This document shows positions 43,401 to 54,012 of a DNA stretch of 64,000 bases, piece after piece (position 1 is the first letter of the stretch; each line of letters begins with the position of its first letter). The stretch comes from Kitagawia praeruptora. Its lineage: Eukaryota; Streptophyta; Magnoliopsida; Apiales; Apiaceae. Location of the stretch: NCBI GenBank assembly GCA_037693485.1, contig CM075348.1, positions 16,226,501 to 16,290,500 on the forward strand, in the 5' to 3' direction. Under the pieces are notes generated by a model. That model made no database searches. It was given only the letters and a program-made list of their open reading frames with translations, and had not been told where the DNA came from. The translations under genes and the position numbers were made by a program.

Positions 43401-43686
43401 TGTCACAGAATTGACTAACACTGAGCAAATTGTGCTCAAGTCCTTTCACAAAAGAAACTTCATCAATGATAACATTTCCAGCTTCAAGTCTGCCATATCC
43501 ATCAGTTCTACCTTTGCTGTTATCTCCAAAGGTAACTACTGGGCTGGCCTTCTCCACCACATTTGTCAGCAGGGTTCTGTCACCAGTCATATGCCTTGAA
43601 CATCCACTGTCCAAAATCCAGGTCACTCGTTCAACCTGTTCAACACCCTGCAATGACAAATGGATTAAACCTTCTTCGGAACCCAA
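40427..43686 (-). pseudogene. Element B pol, one frameshift before YVDD
   Basis: Copia polyprotein: protease WILDSGCSRHMTG near residue 25; GAG-pre-integrase HKKLSHLNF; integrase D-D-E (HMDLFGP, RSDNGTEF, NGVVERKN); reverse transcriptase start VWKLVPRPKDRK; then a one-base loss near 41,425 shifts the frame, so the YVDD segment (near 41,365) and the RNase H domain (GYTDSDYAG, AEAEYIAAG, CDNTSA) lie in a second frame from about 41,374 to the stop at 40,427. Otherwise it is complete and very similar to pol of A. The copy cannot make a working reverse transcriptase unless the shift is bypassed. The gag/pol overlap is 22 nt, as in element A. Confidence 0.92.
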
Positions 43687-45764
43687 ATTTGATTGGGTCC
43701 AGAATACTTAAAGAATTGGCCTTTGTCAGGCAAAACAGCATTTTTCACCTTAACACCAATTTTACCATTAGTCAATAAACATTTTACCCTATAAACAGAT
43801 TTGACAATCTTTTGTTTAATTTTAGGTATCCATGTTTGTTTAGCAGCAAGAACACTTGTTTCATTGACTGGACATTTGACCTTGTAAACAGCCTTAGTAA
43901 AACTTTGTTTAGGCTTAGGTACAAATGTCTCTCTCCTAACATGAGGAGGACTAGCAGTCTTTGATCTAACATTATTATTCCTGTTCATATGTTGTCGAGG
44001 AGTAGTCTTATTATCACATGCATGATTACCATTAAAGTAAGCAGACATAACATTAAAAGCACAAGACATACAATTGACAACACCACATGCTTTATGAGAA
44101 GTATCAATAACAGGCATGGTATTCATGTTAGACCTGTTATCATTCTGCTCCAACTTGTTATCACCTAACTCAATTTTAGATGAACTGGGAACAAACTTCA
44201 CTGGTTTTATAGAAACAACCTTATTAGATTTAACATTTTTGGTTGTAGGTGCTTTAACAGATTTTTCATTAAGTTGGAAACTACCACTAGCAATGTCCTC
44301 AGTACGCATCTCCTCTTGAATAACAAGAGAAGTCATATCTAGAGGCTCTGCAACAGACTTCTTAAAGAGTGGATCTTCAACATTCTTAAGCACATGTGGT
44401 ATTCCCCTTTCTTTAGCACTAACAGGATTAGAGGAATTTATGCCTAACATTCCAACAGCTTCGTTGTAGCCAAACCCTATTCCTACGGTTTGTTCTACAG
44501 CTTGTTTATTGAATAACTCTTTAGAAATTTTAACAGAATTAAAACAAGCAGATAATTTGACATTCTGTTCCTTTATCTTAGTTTCAAGTTCAGCAACTTT
44601 AGCAATTTGTTTATGCATGTATTCTGATATCGACTTTTCTCTGTAGTTAAGTCGAGCTATTTCTTTTATTTGCTGATCATTATTATCAGGCACCTTTTTT
44701 AACTCTAACACTTCATTTTCAAGTTTAGTGTTTAATAAAGTTATTCTTTCAATTTGTTTCTTTGCATTACCCATGGAATTATATAAGCTATCAATCAACT
44801 CAGCGTCAGTAAGAATTACCGGTGTAGTATAACGAGTTGATGTTTCAGCATTTGCCACCAACGCAAAATTTCCATATTCTTCATCTTCACTATCTGTGTC
44901 ATCCCAGCTTTTACCAGCAGCTACATAAGCTCTTCCAGTCTTCTTCTTTTCAGAAGCATAATCTCTTTTCTGTGCTTGTTTGGGTTTTTGACACTCAGTA
45001 GCAAAGTGTCCCAATTCATTACAATTAAAGCAACGAATCTTGCTTCTGTCAACAGTTCCAGTTTTGTATCCTCCCCTGTTACTAGAGGATGAAGAACCTC
45101 CTCTTTGGAATCTGCTATTAGACTTAAACCTAAACTTTGGATTTCGTCTGAATCTGAAGTTACTGAATTGCCTCACCATCATTGCCATGGATTCATCTTC
45201 CAATTGATCTAGCTCTTCCAGTGAATAGAATTCTCCACCATCCTGAGTGGCTGGTGTCTGTCCATGTTCCACTTCAGTTTGTTCCTTGTTGAAGCTTTTA
45301 GGTTGAACAATTTTATCTTCCACTTCCTTAGGAACCTCAACTACCAGAGCTGTAGAAGAACTTGCCACTCTCCCTTTGCCAGAGAACTCCTTCTGCTGTA
45401 CTTGCTCTAATTCATACGTTTTCAGAACACCAAACAGCCTTTCAAGAGCGATCTTATTTAAATCTCTAGATTCTCTGATGGCAGTAATTCTATGCTCTAG
45501 GTGAGTAGGCATAGTCAGTAAAAACTTCATGTTGATCTCCTTCTGGGTATATTCACTACGCCATAAGTGAGCATACGCAACCCTTTTTACAAAGCGTTGC
45601 ATAGAAAGCGTTACGTTAGATAGAAGTTTTGGGTCTTTTGCAACTGAGCTGAATTGGTGTTGCGTTAGATATAGATTAGCGTTGCGTATTACCCACAGTG
45701 TTTCACAATATGCAACACTAACTGATGGCGTTGCGTTAGATAATTTTTTATTTTTATAAATGGT

Positions 45765-46150
45765 GACGTGGCACGAGTGGGGCCCACATGTGCTGACGTG
45801 GCATTTGCTGACGTGGCACATGTGGGACCCACATTTGCTGACGTGGCAGAAGTGGGGTCCACCTTTGCTGACGTGGCATTTGCTGACATGGCAAAAAACG
45901 TTGCATTAGATACCAGTAGTGTTGCGTTTGCTGTTTGAAGTGTTGCATTAGATAAATTTATATTTTTTTTAAAAAATATGACGTGGCAGATGTGGGACCC
46001 ACCAATGCTGACGTGGCAGTGTGGGACCCACAAGGGTGACGTGGCAGGAGGCCAATCATGCTGACGTGGCAATTGTGGGACCCACAATTGCTGACGTGGC
46101 AGAAGTGGGACCCACTAATGCTGACGTGGCATTTGCTGACGTGGCAGAAG
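45765..46150. repeat. CACTA-C left subterminal TGACGTGGCA array
   Basis: About a dozen copies of TGACGTGGCA alternate with GTGGGACCCAC-type words. The right end (51,070-51,375) carries a comparable array in the same plus-strand orientation, rather than inverted. TGACGTGG matches the consensus of bZIP-bound unfolded-protein-response elements; a role in that is speculative. Confidence 0.8.
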
Positions 46151-46216
46151 TGTTGCATTAGGTATCAGTAGTGTTGCATTTGCTGTTTGAAGTGTTGCAT
46201 TAGATATTTATTTATT

Positions 46217-47486
46217 TTTTAAAAAATAGAAACAATAATCCGTAACAAAGCACTAGTTACGAGTCATATTGAAAATAGTAGTGATCTACTAATATCTCCA
46301 ATTAAATTAATTTTTTATTTTCTGAAACTTGGGGAATATCATTATATCCGTACGGTTGGATCGTTCAAAAATATTTTTTAAAAATAGAAACAATAATCCG
46401 TAACAAAGCACTTGTTACGAGTCATATTGAAAATAGTAGTGATCTACTAAGATCTACAATCAAATTAATTTTTTATTTTCTGAAACTTGGGGAATATCAT
46501 TATATTAGATATATATTGACATCCGTACGGTTGGATCGTTCAAAAATATTTTTTAAAAAATAGAAACAATAATTCGTAACAAAGCACTAGTTACGAGTCA
46601 TATTGAAAATAATAGTGATCTACTAAGATCTCCAATCAAATTAATTTTTTATTTTCTGAAACTTGGGGAATATCATTATATTAGATATATATTGACATCC
46701 GTACGGTTGGATCGTTCAAAAATATTTTTTAAAAAATAGAAACAATAATTCGTAAAAAAGCACTTGTTACGAGTCATATTGAAAATAGTAGTGATCTACT
46801 AAGATCTCCAATCAAATTAATTTTTTATTTTCTGAAACTTGGGGAATATCATTATATTATATATATATTGACATCCGTACGGTTGGATCATTCAAAAATA
46901 TTTTTTAAAAAATAGAAACAATAATCCGTAACAAAGCACTTGTTACGAGTCATATTGAAAATAGTAGGGATCTACTAAGATCTCCAATCAAATTAATTTT
47001 TTATTTTCTGAAACTTGGGGAATATCATTATATTAGATATATATTGACATCCGTACGGTTGGATCGTTCAAAAATATTTTTTAAAAAATAGAAACAATAA
47101 TCCGTAACAAAGCACTTGTTACGAGTCATATTGAAAATAGTAGTGATCTACTAAGATCTCCAATCAAATTAATTTTTTATTTTCTGAAACTTGGGGAATA
47201 TCATTATATTAGATATATATTGACATCCGTACGGTTGGATCATTCAAAAATATTTTTTAAAAAATAGAAACAATAATCCGTAACAAAGCACTTGTTACGA
47301 GTCATATTGAAAATAGTAGTGATCTACTAAGATCTCCAATCAAATTAATTTTTTATTTTCTGAAACTTGGGGAATATCATTATATTAGATATATATTGAC
47401 ATCCGTACGGTTGGATCATTCAAAAATATTTTTTAAAAAATAGAAACAATAATCCGTAACAAAGCACTTGTTACGAGTCATATTGA
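46217..47486. repeat. 176-bp tandem array (7 full units plus a partial)
   Basis: Eight starts of GAAACAATAA at 46,229, 46,387, 46,563, 46,739, 46,915, 47,091, 47,267 and 47,443: seven intervals, the first 158 (an 18-base deletion) and six of exactly 176. Units contain CGTAACAAAGCAC, GTAGTGATCTACTA, GAAACTTGGGG and CATCCGTACGGTTGGATC and differ by only a few bases. The last is truncated. Unit length is close to one nucleosome repeat, as in plant satellites. Confidence 0.95.
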
Positions 47487-48430
47487 ATAAATATCTTTGA
47501 ATTAATTTCGAAAATATTTCTGAGATACAATTGTGATATTTAAATTCACATACAAAGAATCAAAACATTAGAATATTTTCAAGTATCTATATATTATTAT
47601 ATAGTTATTATATATATATATATACATATATTTTTATTTCTCAAAATTATTTTCATAAAAAGATATTATTTTCTGATTTATTTTTGGTCATATTCGACCC
47701 ATCCAAACAGCCCAATCCAGCTACAACTCTTGACCCAGCCCATTTACTAAACCCTAAAAGATCTCATCCATTGATCATAACGTGAGATTAATCTACACCA
47801 TTTATTTGCTAAAATACATATACTAACGCTACACGGTTTCATGTGTACTATTTATTCGCCTCTCCTATTCTCAAACCCTAAATCTCTCTCTCTGTTCTCT
47901 CTCGCCGCGACTCTATCATTTCTCTTCATTTCTCTTCTTAGAACCTTAATTTCTAGATCTCTCCGGCGATTAAACACTATATACAGTATATTATATATCT
48001 CTATGTATCTATTAATCAAGTTAATTGATACTTTGAGGCTGCGATTGGTTAGAATAAAAGGATCTGAGACATTTATCATCGATTTTCTTTATAAATCGAT
48101 GGATTCAACTCAAATTCGACATCTAAATTATATATACTCCCTCACTCACACACAATTGTGAATTTTTCATTGTTTATTTTTGAAACCCTAACCAGTTTTG
48201 TTGAGAAATGTATTATAGGAGGCTGAAATGGTCGTGTCATGGTGTTATCTATCATAGATCGTACCAAAATTGCTTGAAACTCGGCCGATCTATTTCGACT
48301 CAGTGAGTCAACTCGGGCGACTCGGCGCTAACTCGGAGTGTTAACTCAGTCCGTGATTGAGTTAACCAGGTAAGACCCTTGAGGTTTGGTTAAATCCATG
48401 GGCTCAGGTTATGATCTATATCTCTAATTT
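47487..48430. other. CACTA-C interior: leader-like sequence, no gene called
   Basis: Contains CAAACCCTAAATCTCTCTCTC (about 47,872), the look of a plant 5' UTR, and a GACTCGG-rich stretch at 48,270-48,360. It could be a captured promoter or leader. I see no coding frame I trust. Confidence 0.4.
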
Positions 48431-48431
48431 G

Positions 48432-49534
48432 ATAGTCATGTAAGTATTTTTGAATTAATTGTTTATTAAGTTTTAAATATTCGAATTTATAAGTTATTAT
48501 TTTTAGTTAAATAAGTATTACGGAGTATTATTTTTTGACCCCACTAAGCCTATTTTCCTGGCTATTCCCCTGGTAATTCAAAAGAACTTCAATCTGTCTC
48601 TTTCCATTAACTAATAGAAAAGAGTTACAAGGAAACTAGCAATGTAGGAACGAAAAAAAAACTTAAGTCTTCATTAGAATTAGAATTACCTTTAGAATTC
48701 CTACCTGTGTTTTTTTGTTTCCTATTTGTGTATTTCTGTGACATTGGCTACAAAGAGCTTTTGTGATTTCTCTGAACCAACTTGCAATTGTACCCCAGTT
48801 GTTCATTAAATCCAAGTTATATATTTTTACTGTCTCATTAGCACAAACTAAGGTATTCTAGTTTATTAGGTGAATATCAGAACATGCTTCTTAATACCAC
48901 TAATTACCAGCTTTGGTTTGGCCAGTACCACTATCAGCAATGGTCAGTGTATTGGTTGTCCTGTCAAAAACTATGTCGATGGATTGTTCAGCCTGAGCAT
49001 CTAGCTTGGCCTTAACAGTTTAAATTTGAAAGTGAGTTTCATACAAAGCCTAAGTTAACATTATAAAGATTCTGCATGAATTATGAATTTTTTACCATGA
49101 TTGAATAACTTAGCAGCTATATTTTAACTACTTTGAAATTCTGTTGAATTTATTTGAATGTGCATGTGCAGTTATCATGTGTTGTATTGATATGAGCAGT
49201 TTAAGTAATCTTAAATGAACTATAAATTTGATTGAATATATTGATTATTGAGCATTTTGACACGTTAGTCAAGTACCTTTAATATGATTTTTTCGTTCTT
49301 TCATGTTATAATACTTTCAATGTTTCTTGAATATTGGTGACCTGTTTGCAAAATCATCTCATACCATTTTAATACATGTAACCATCACTTAATTGTGTTC
49401 AGATTTCAGTCTCCTTTGTCTCCTATTTTTTTTAATCATTAATTTTTGTGATTTTTTTATTAGATAGTTTTCCACTTCATTGATGAAATAGTCATGTAAG
49501 TATTTTTGAATTAATTGTTTATTAAGTTTTAAAT
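48432..49534. repeat. 47-bp direct repeat bracketing the HSP90 fragment
   Basis: Identical 47-base copies at 48,432-48,478 and 49,488-49,534 (ATAGTCATGTAAGTATTTTT...). The second copy starts exactly where COBRA-like homology stops. The pair brackets about 1 kb that contains the HSP90 piece. Confidence 0.9.
48908..49020 (-). pseudogene. HSP90 N-terminal fragment captured by CACTA-C
   Basis: The minus strand encodes KAKLDAQAEQSIDIVFDRTT, then NTLTIADSGTGQTKAG, matching the ATP-binding domain of HSP90 (family pattern SKLDAQPEL...NKTLSIIDSGIGMTKAD). It ends at a GT donor (48,907) at the place of a known plant HSP90 exon end, in the same phase. Several conserved residues differ (GQTK for GMTK), so it is decayed. 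About 37 codons only; no product expected. Confidence 0.75.
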
Positions 49535-50090
49535 AAACTTTTCGAGGAAAAGTCCAACCCTGATTTAATGTAAATATATCCCTATCCTTTTCAATAATCA
49601 ACTCAGACTGCACATTCCCGTCTGAACCAGCTTCTAACAGGATCTCATTTTGATGACGTTTTACGCCATAAAACATTCCGACATCATCTGCATGTTAAAA
49701 AAATTTAGTACAAGAAGTTAAACTAGAGTAGTACGTTCTACACATGAGAAATAATAGTTTTGAACATACTTATGCTCTGGTATGGGTAAAGAGGCTTGTA
49801 ACCAAATCTAAGAACTTGTGCAACATTCTTGAAATTAGGATGCTGAGCTACAAGTGTCCACTGTGTGTAATTAGCACCATAATTGAAGTTGGTAATGCTA
49901 ATTTTCACACGCCAATACTTGTTGTAGTTTGTCTTTACATGCCAATGAACTCTGATAGGACACATGTGATGCGTGCATTGTACAAGTGCATTATCATTTT
50001 GTTGCGTGGTATTCGCTGGAGCACTCTGAATCCTCGAATCATATTTCCTAAAGTATAATCCAGCCATGGGATCAGATACTGTTGTGCTTG
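49535..50090 (-). pseudogene. COBRA-like (COBL) fragment captured by CACTA-C
   Basis: Two exon pieces with preserved splice sites. Exon 1 (about 50,090-49,770) encodes CTHHMCPIRVHWHVKTNYNK, YWRVKISITNFNYGANYTQW and LVAQHPNF, the signature of COBRA family proteins; donor GTATGT. Exon 2 (49,687-49,535, after CATGCAG) encodes MFYGVK, GSDGNVQSELIIEKDRDIFT and GWTFPRKVY, with one in-frame stop after GVK. Intact COBL proteins are GPI-anchored cell-wall proteins involved in cellulose orientation. Here the Cys-rich first part and the GPI-signal end are missing. Confidence 0.88.
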
Positions 50091-50170
50091 TTGAAGTAAA
50101 ATTCAACTTTTCAATTAGAAAAAAAAAAGTGATTCTTTTAAAATTGTTGAAGACATATGACCCAATCAAG

Positions 50171-50930
50171 TCCTCCTAAACCTGATCTCTGATCTCTGAT
50201 GCAATGTTAAATTACCAGCTCAATATGTTGTGAGGATTATTTTGGATCATATACCTTTAACAAACCTATTAAAGTTTGAGGATGTGTACAGGCGATATGT
50301 ATAGCTTACATTATACAATTGTTTTTCTTCTCACAGCAGCAAGCACAAGAAGAACAAGGAGTTACTTCATCACTGTAAAAAGATGAGAGCGATACACAAC
50401 AGGTGGGACTTCTTGAGGCCAAAATTTGTGAGTAAGTACAAGTTACTTCCCAGGTTACTGCAGTTTAGACCAGGCAGGCAGTTAGTTACTATTGCTTCCA
50501 GTGTGACATTTTTGGGATTTGTCCTAAAAACTGTGATGCAGCCAAAAGAGAACTTACTCATTGCTCGTGTTTTTCTTCGGCCATCAGGTGTTAAGGAAAA
50601 TGTTGATGGTACAAAATGTTGATGGAAAATCTAAGCAGCTGATGACCCTGTTGATGGGACTAATTTAAGGGGAGTGGGTGAAATCAGATTGGTACTTGAT
50701 CATCAATATTGGAACTCCATTGACTCGAAATTGGTGAAATTAGATTGGACGACAATGGTACTCCCACGACTCAAGTTGGCACAACTTCTTAGGGCTTTTA
50801 TTCTATAGTTTTTAGCTAGTAGTAGTATAACTTGGTTGTAAAGTTGTTAAGTAGTTTTTTTGGTTGCATTATTTAGGAAATTTGAAGTTGTTGTTTTGGA
50901 TTGGATAGGCTTGTATTATGTATGAACAAA
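50171..50930. other. CACTA-C right interior, nothing recognised
   Basis: A 79-codon frame at 50,383-50,622 (MRAIHNRWDFLRPKF...) is the longest; I recognise no family. The rest is AT-rich. It may be further captured sequence. Confidence 0.35.
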
Positions 50931-51059
50931 ACTGCCATTTCAAATTTTTTTATAAAAAACGTTGCATTTGACTATGTTTAATGTTGCATTTGAGAAGAAT
51001 GGGGTTGCTTAAAAAAAAAAATTAGCGTTGCATTAGACACAAAATAGCGTTGCGTTAGA

Positions 51060-51600
51060 TAGTGGAACCCATTGCTGATGTGGCAATGTGGGTCCCACTG
51101 CTGACGTCAGCATGTGGGTACCCACTGCTGACGTATCATGTGGGCCCCACTGCTGACGTGGCATGTGGACCATACTGTTGATGTGGCATGTGGGCCCCAG
51201 TTCTGACGTGGCACCTTGGTGGGCCCCACTGATGACGTGGCATGCCCCCCCCATATGTGACGTGGCACTTGTGGGCCCCACCGCTGACATGTCAGCGTGC
51301 TGACGTGGCACCTTGCTTCCATGTCAGCATGCTGACGTGGCACCTTGCTTCCATGTCAGCATGCTGACATGGCTGAAACATCTTATGCAACCCCATGAAG
51401 TGTTGCGTTTGCATGCTTTTGGTGTTGCATAAGGCCTCTTATGCAATGCTTTTCGAAGTGTTGCAATAGCTTGGAAAAGCGTTGCGTTAGGGGTCTTACG
51501 CAACGCCAGTATTGGTAACGCCCCAAAAGCGTTGCGTAAGACCTTACGCAACGTTTTTCAGGCCTTACGCAACTGAAAATGGGGGTTGCGTATGTGCGTT
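51060..51600. repeat. CACTA-C right subterminal repeats
   Basis: CTGACGTGGCA and GTGGGCCCCAC words, then GCGTTGCGTAAG / CTTACGCAACG inverted pairs up to the terminus. Open frames here (strings of CHVS or PRQH) are produced by the repeats. Confidence 0.8.
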
Positions 51601-52203
51601 TATGGCGTAGTGATTGCTTTCCATGAACTTGCAAGTTGTTGATTATTTTGTTATACCTTTCGAACACTTCCTGAATGCCTTCATTGGGGCCAGCTCTAAA
51701 GTGTTCATATTCAGAGGTCAAAATTTGAAGTCTGTTTTCCCTGACTTCATCAGTCCCTTCATTAATAGTCTCAATAGTTTCCCAGATGTGCTTAGCAGTT
51801 TTACAATTCATCACATGGCTATACATTACAGCATCCAGGGAATCTATTAGAATGAGTCTCAGATTTTTGTCCAATCCAGCATCCTCCTTTTCATCATCAG
51901 AAAATAGCTTAGGATCCTTTTCATAGGTTCTAGCAGGTGTTGTAACAGCTCCATCAGTAACAACTTGTTCTTCATGAACCATAGGAATTTTTGGTCCATT
52001 TTTCAAAACCCACAAATATTTTGGATTTGTAACATCAAGAAACAACTCCATTTTATTTTTCCACATATCATAGTTATCTTTATTAAATATGGGAATCTTA
52101 ACAATGGCTTTTGAAGACATGATGAATTTTTAAGTGAGTTAAAAATTTGAGATAAATTTTTGATTGAATAAAAATAGGATCTTGATTTGTGTATCAATCA
52201 ATA

Positions 52204-52216
52204 GGCTCTGATGCCA
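52204..52216 (-). promoter_or_regulatory. Primer-binding site of element B
   Basis: On the minus strand TGGCATCAGAGCC, two bases after the 5' LTR: the methionine-tRNA type PBS with one change from the usual TGGTATCAGAGC. A second copy lies at 35,932-35,944 next to the left LTR. Confidence 0.88.
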
Positions 52217-52218
52217 AT

Positions 52219-54012
52219 TGTTAGGTCCGATAAGATTGTAGAAGGGGGGGTTGAATACAATCTATACCAATTTATCGAAATTTGTCCTTTAAATAAAATT
52301 TAGTTTAGACAAATTTGTGCGGAATAAATTGAAACAATTTTCAAGTTGAATATAACAATATATTAACTTGATGGGTGTTACAATTTCAGTACAGATTAAT
52401 TATCAAGTTGATAAAAACTAATTAGAAAATTCGACATGAACTTTTCTAATTTAGTTAATAAAAATCAAGATAAGTTCTAGGAGTAAAAACTCGCTAGTAG
52501 TACAAGAGATACAAATAAACAAGTTCTATCGGATAAGATATTACAAATATGATGAACTTGATTTTCTATGAATTTTTCTAGCTCTTGTGTTCTTGAGAGA
52601 AAATGAGAGAGAAAGCTTTGTTCTTGGTTGAAAGATATTATGTTGTAGTGTAGTTATCTTGTTGTCCGTGTATTGCCTTAGTAGAATTTTCCTTCTTTTC
52701 TTCAAGTTGAACTCCCTGCCTATTTTCATATCAAATTGTACATCAAAGACAATCTCCAAGACAATTTGTTCTTCCAAGACAATCAGATTTGTACTGCCAA
52801 GACAATCGTCAAGACAATCTGTTCTTCCAAGACAATCAGCTTTGTACTGCCAAGACAATCGCCAAGACAATCCTGAACTACCAAGACAATCAGCTTTATA
52901 CTGCCAAGACAATCGATTTAACCTTGCCAAGACAATCAATTTAACCTTGCCAAGACAATCATGAACCTGGCCACTTTTTCTTTTCAAAATAAATGACGTG
53001 ATGACCTTCTAATTCAATCACAAAAACCGGGGCCTATTTTGTCTTATTATAGACAGCTCCTAGAATTGCTTTTTAACCCGCACAGCTTATAATCTTTAAT
53101 TAATAAATAATTATTTTAATTCAGAAATTATAAAAATAAATATCTAATATTATTAGATATTTATAAATATAATTTTCTAAATAAATAAAATATTTATTAA
53201 TATAAAATTATCCTTAAACTCTAAACTGCGGTTACCTGAGCGTTTGGAACTGGACTCCTTTTGCTTAACAAAAAATATATCAATTCCAACCGGGGTTCCA
53301 GCTTTAAGAATATATCACTTTGTATTTCTTTGTGATAATTCTATTTTCTCATAACCCGTCCAGGTGTAAGCTACGGTCTCTTGAGGATGTGAAACCGGAC
53401 TCCTTTTGCTTAGCAAAAAATACAACAATTCTAACCGGGGTTTCAGCATTAAGAATATATCACCTAGAATTTCTTTTTGATAATTCTTTTTCCTCGTAGC
53501 CAGTTCACTTGATAATAAAATCATTGTGGTTACTGAATTTAGCACTCCTGTTGCTTGCACAATGATTTTCTCACATACCAGTCTTGATAGCTTGAACCAC
53601 TGAAGTTAATGATAAACAACCACTGTTTAATGTTGACACTCGATGTACTGTCTGGTTCATGAGTGACTAACCGCAATGACTGTTCTTCATATATTGACTT
53701 TAAAATCTGGTTCATTTTCTTTTCTCATCTCTCTCTTTTTAATTCTTCTGTACTGACTCTGTCACCTTGAAATCTCTGTCACTTTAAACGAATCCACTTC
53801 TTAACGAATACTCCACTGAGGCTTGATCAGATGACTGAGCTTCTTTCAATGTAGTAATTCTCAAGTCTGTAGATTGACCTTGATCTTTTTCTTCTGACAG
53901 ATAATACAATCTGAGATTCCTTGTGACAGTCTATATACTATTTACTATTACAATCTTGTTTAAGTTGAGTTGTATCCTCGGAATACAAATAGGCTTCATC
54001 ATATGCCTTTCA
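52219..54012 (-). repeat. Element B 5' LTR (right copy)
   Basis: 1,794 bp, nearly identical to 35,947-37,739 with about four substitutions and one G-run difference by eye. It includes the CCAAGACAATC array at 52,745-52,963. Followed by ATGTT and the resumed ORF3 of element A. Confidence 0.95.

Larger units (their letters stand above)
45554..51612. mobile_element. CACTA transposon C, 6,059 bp, non-autonomous
   Basis: Inverted ends CACTACGCCATAA (45,554) and the complement TTATGGCGTAGTG (ending 51,612, one base variant next to it), with a 3-bp duplication ATT at 45,551-45,553 and 51,613-51,615. The ends continue as CATACGCAACCC on both sides. Inside: GTTGCGTTAG and TGACGTGGCA subterminal repeats at both ends, a 176-bp tandem array (46,217-47,486), and fragments of HSP90 and COBRA-like genes. 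No CACTA transposase is present. It is inserted in the gag of element B, so it is the last arrival in the nest. Confidence 0.92.
43665..52120 (-). pseudogene. Element B gag, split by CACTA-C
   Basis: The N-terminal part runs from the ATG at 52,120 (MSSKAIVKIPIFNKDNYDMW) to 51,613, where CACTA-C enters; the remainder runs from 45,553 to a TAA at 43,665. The N-terminal part is the UBN2-type gag domain (VFERYNKIINNLQVHGKQ at the break; KEINMKFLLTMPTHLEHRI after it). A CCHC knuckle (CFNCNELGHFATEC) lies near 45,000-45,040, after an Arg/Ser/Gly-rich stretch. The C-terminal extension is helical and acidic. Frames that continue from either half into CACTA-C are accidental fusions. Confidence 0.9.
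35579..54012 (-). mobile_element. Copia element B (Sirevirus-type), minus strand, rearranged
   Basis: Read on the minus strand: 5' LTR (54,012-52,219), PBS, gag (split by CACTA-C), pol, long non-coding region with many polypurine tracts, 3' LTR (37,739-35,947), and then, unexpectedly, a second PBS and gag start (35,946-35,579). It inserted near the start of ORF3 of element A. ATGTT follows the right LTR at 54,013; the left side has no LTR end but joins element A through the 5-base microhomology GAATG at 35,579. LTRs differ by about four substitutions by eye, fewer than those of A. It lacks a large ORF3. Confidence 0.9.

Noticed and set aside
45689..46158. Open frames full of CHVS / PRQH repeats
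   Set aside because: They are translations of the TGACGTGGCA and GTGGGACCCAC subterminal repeats of CACTA-C in different frames.
47841..48161. 106-codon frame after an AAACCCTAAATC leader as a real gene
   Set aside because: Low-complexity leucine/serine-rich translation with no family resemblance; antisense frame equally open.
51033..51551. Open frames at the right end of CACTA-C, including one fused to the start of B gag
   Set aside because: Product of the same subterminal repeats; the fusion with gag is only the insertion junction.
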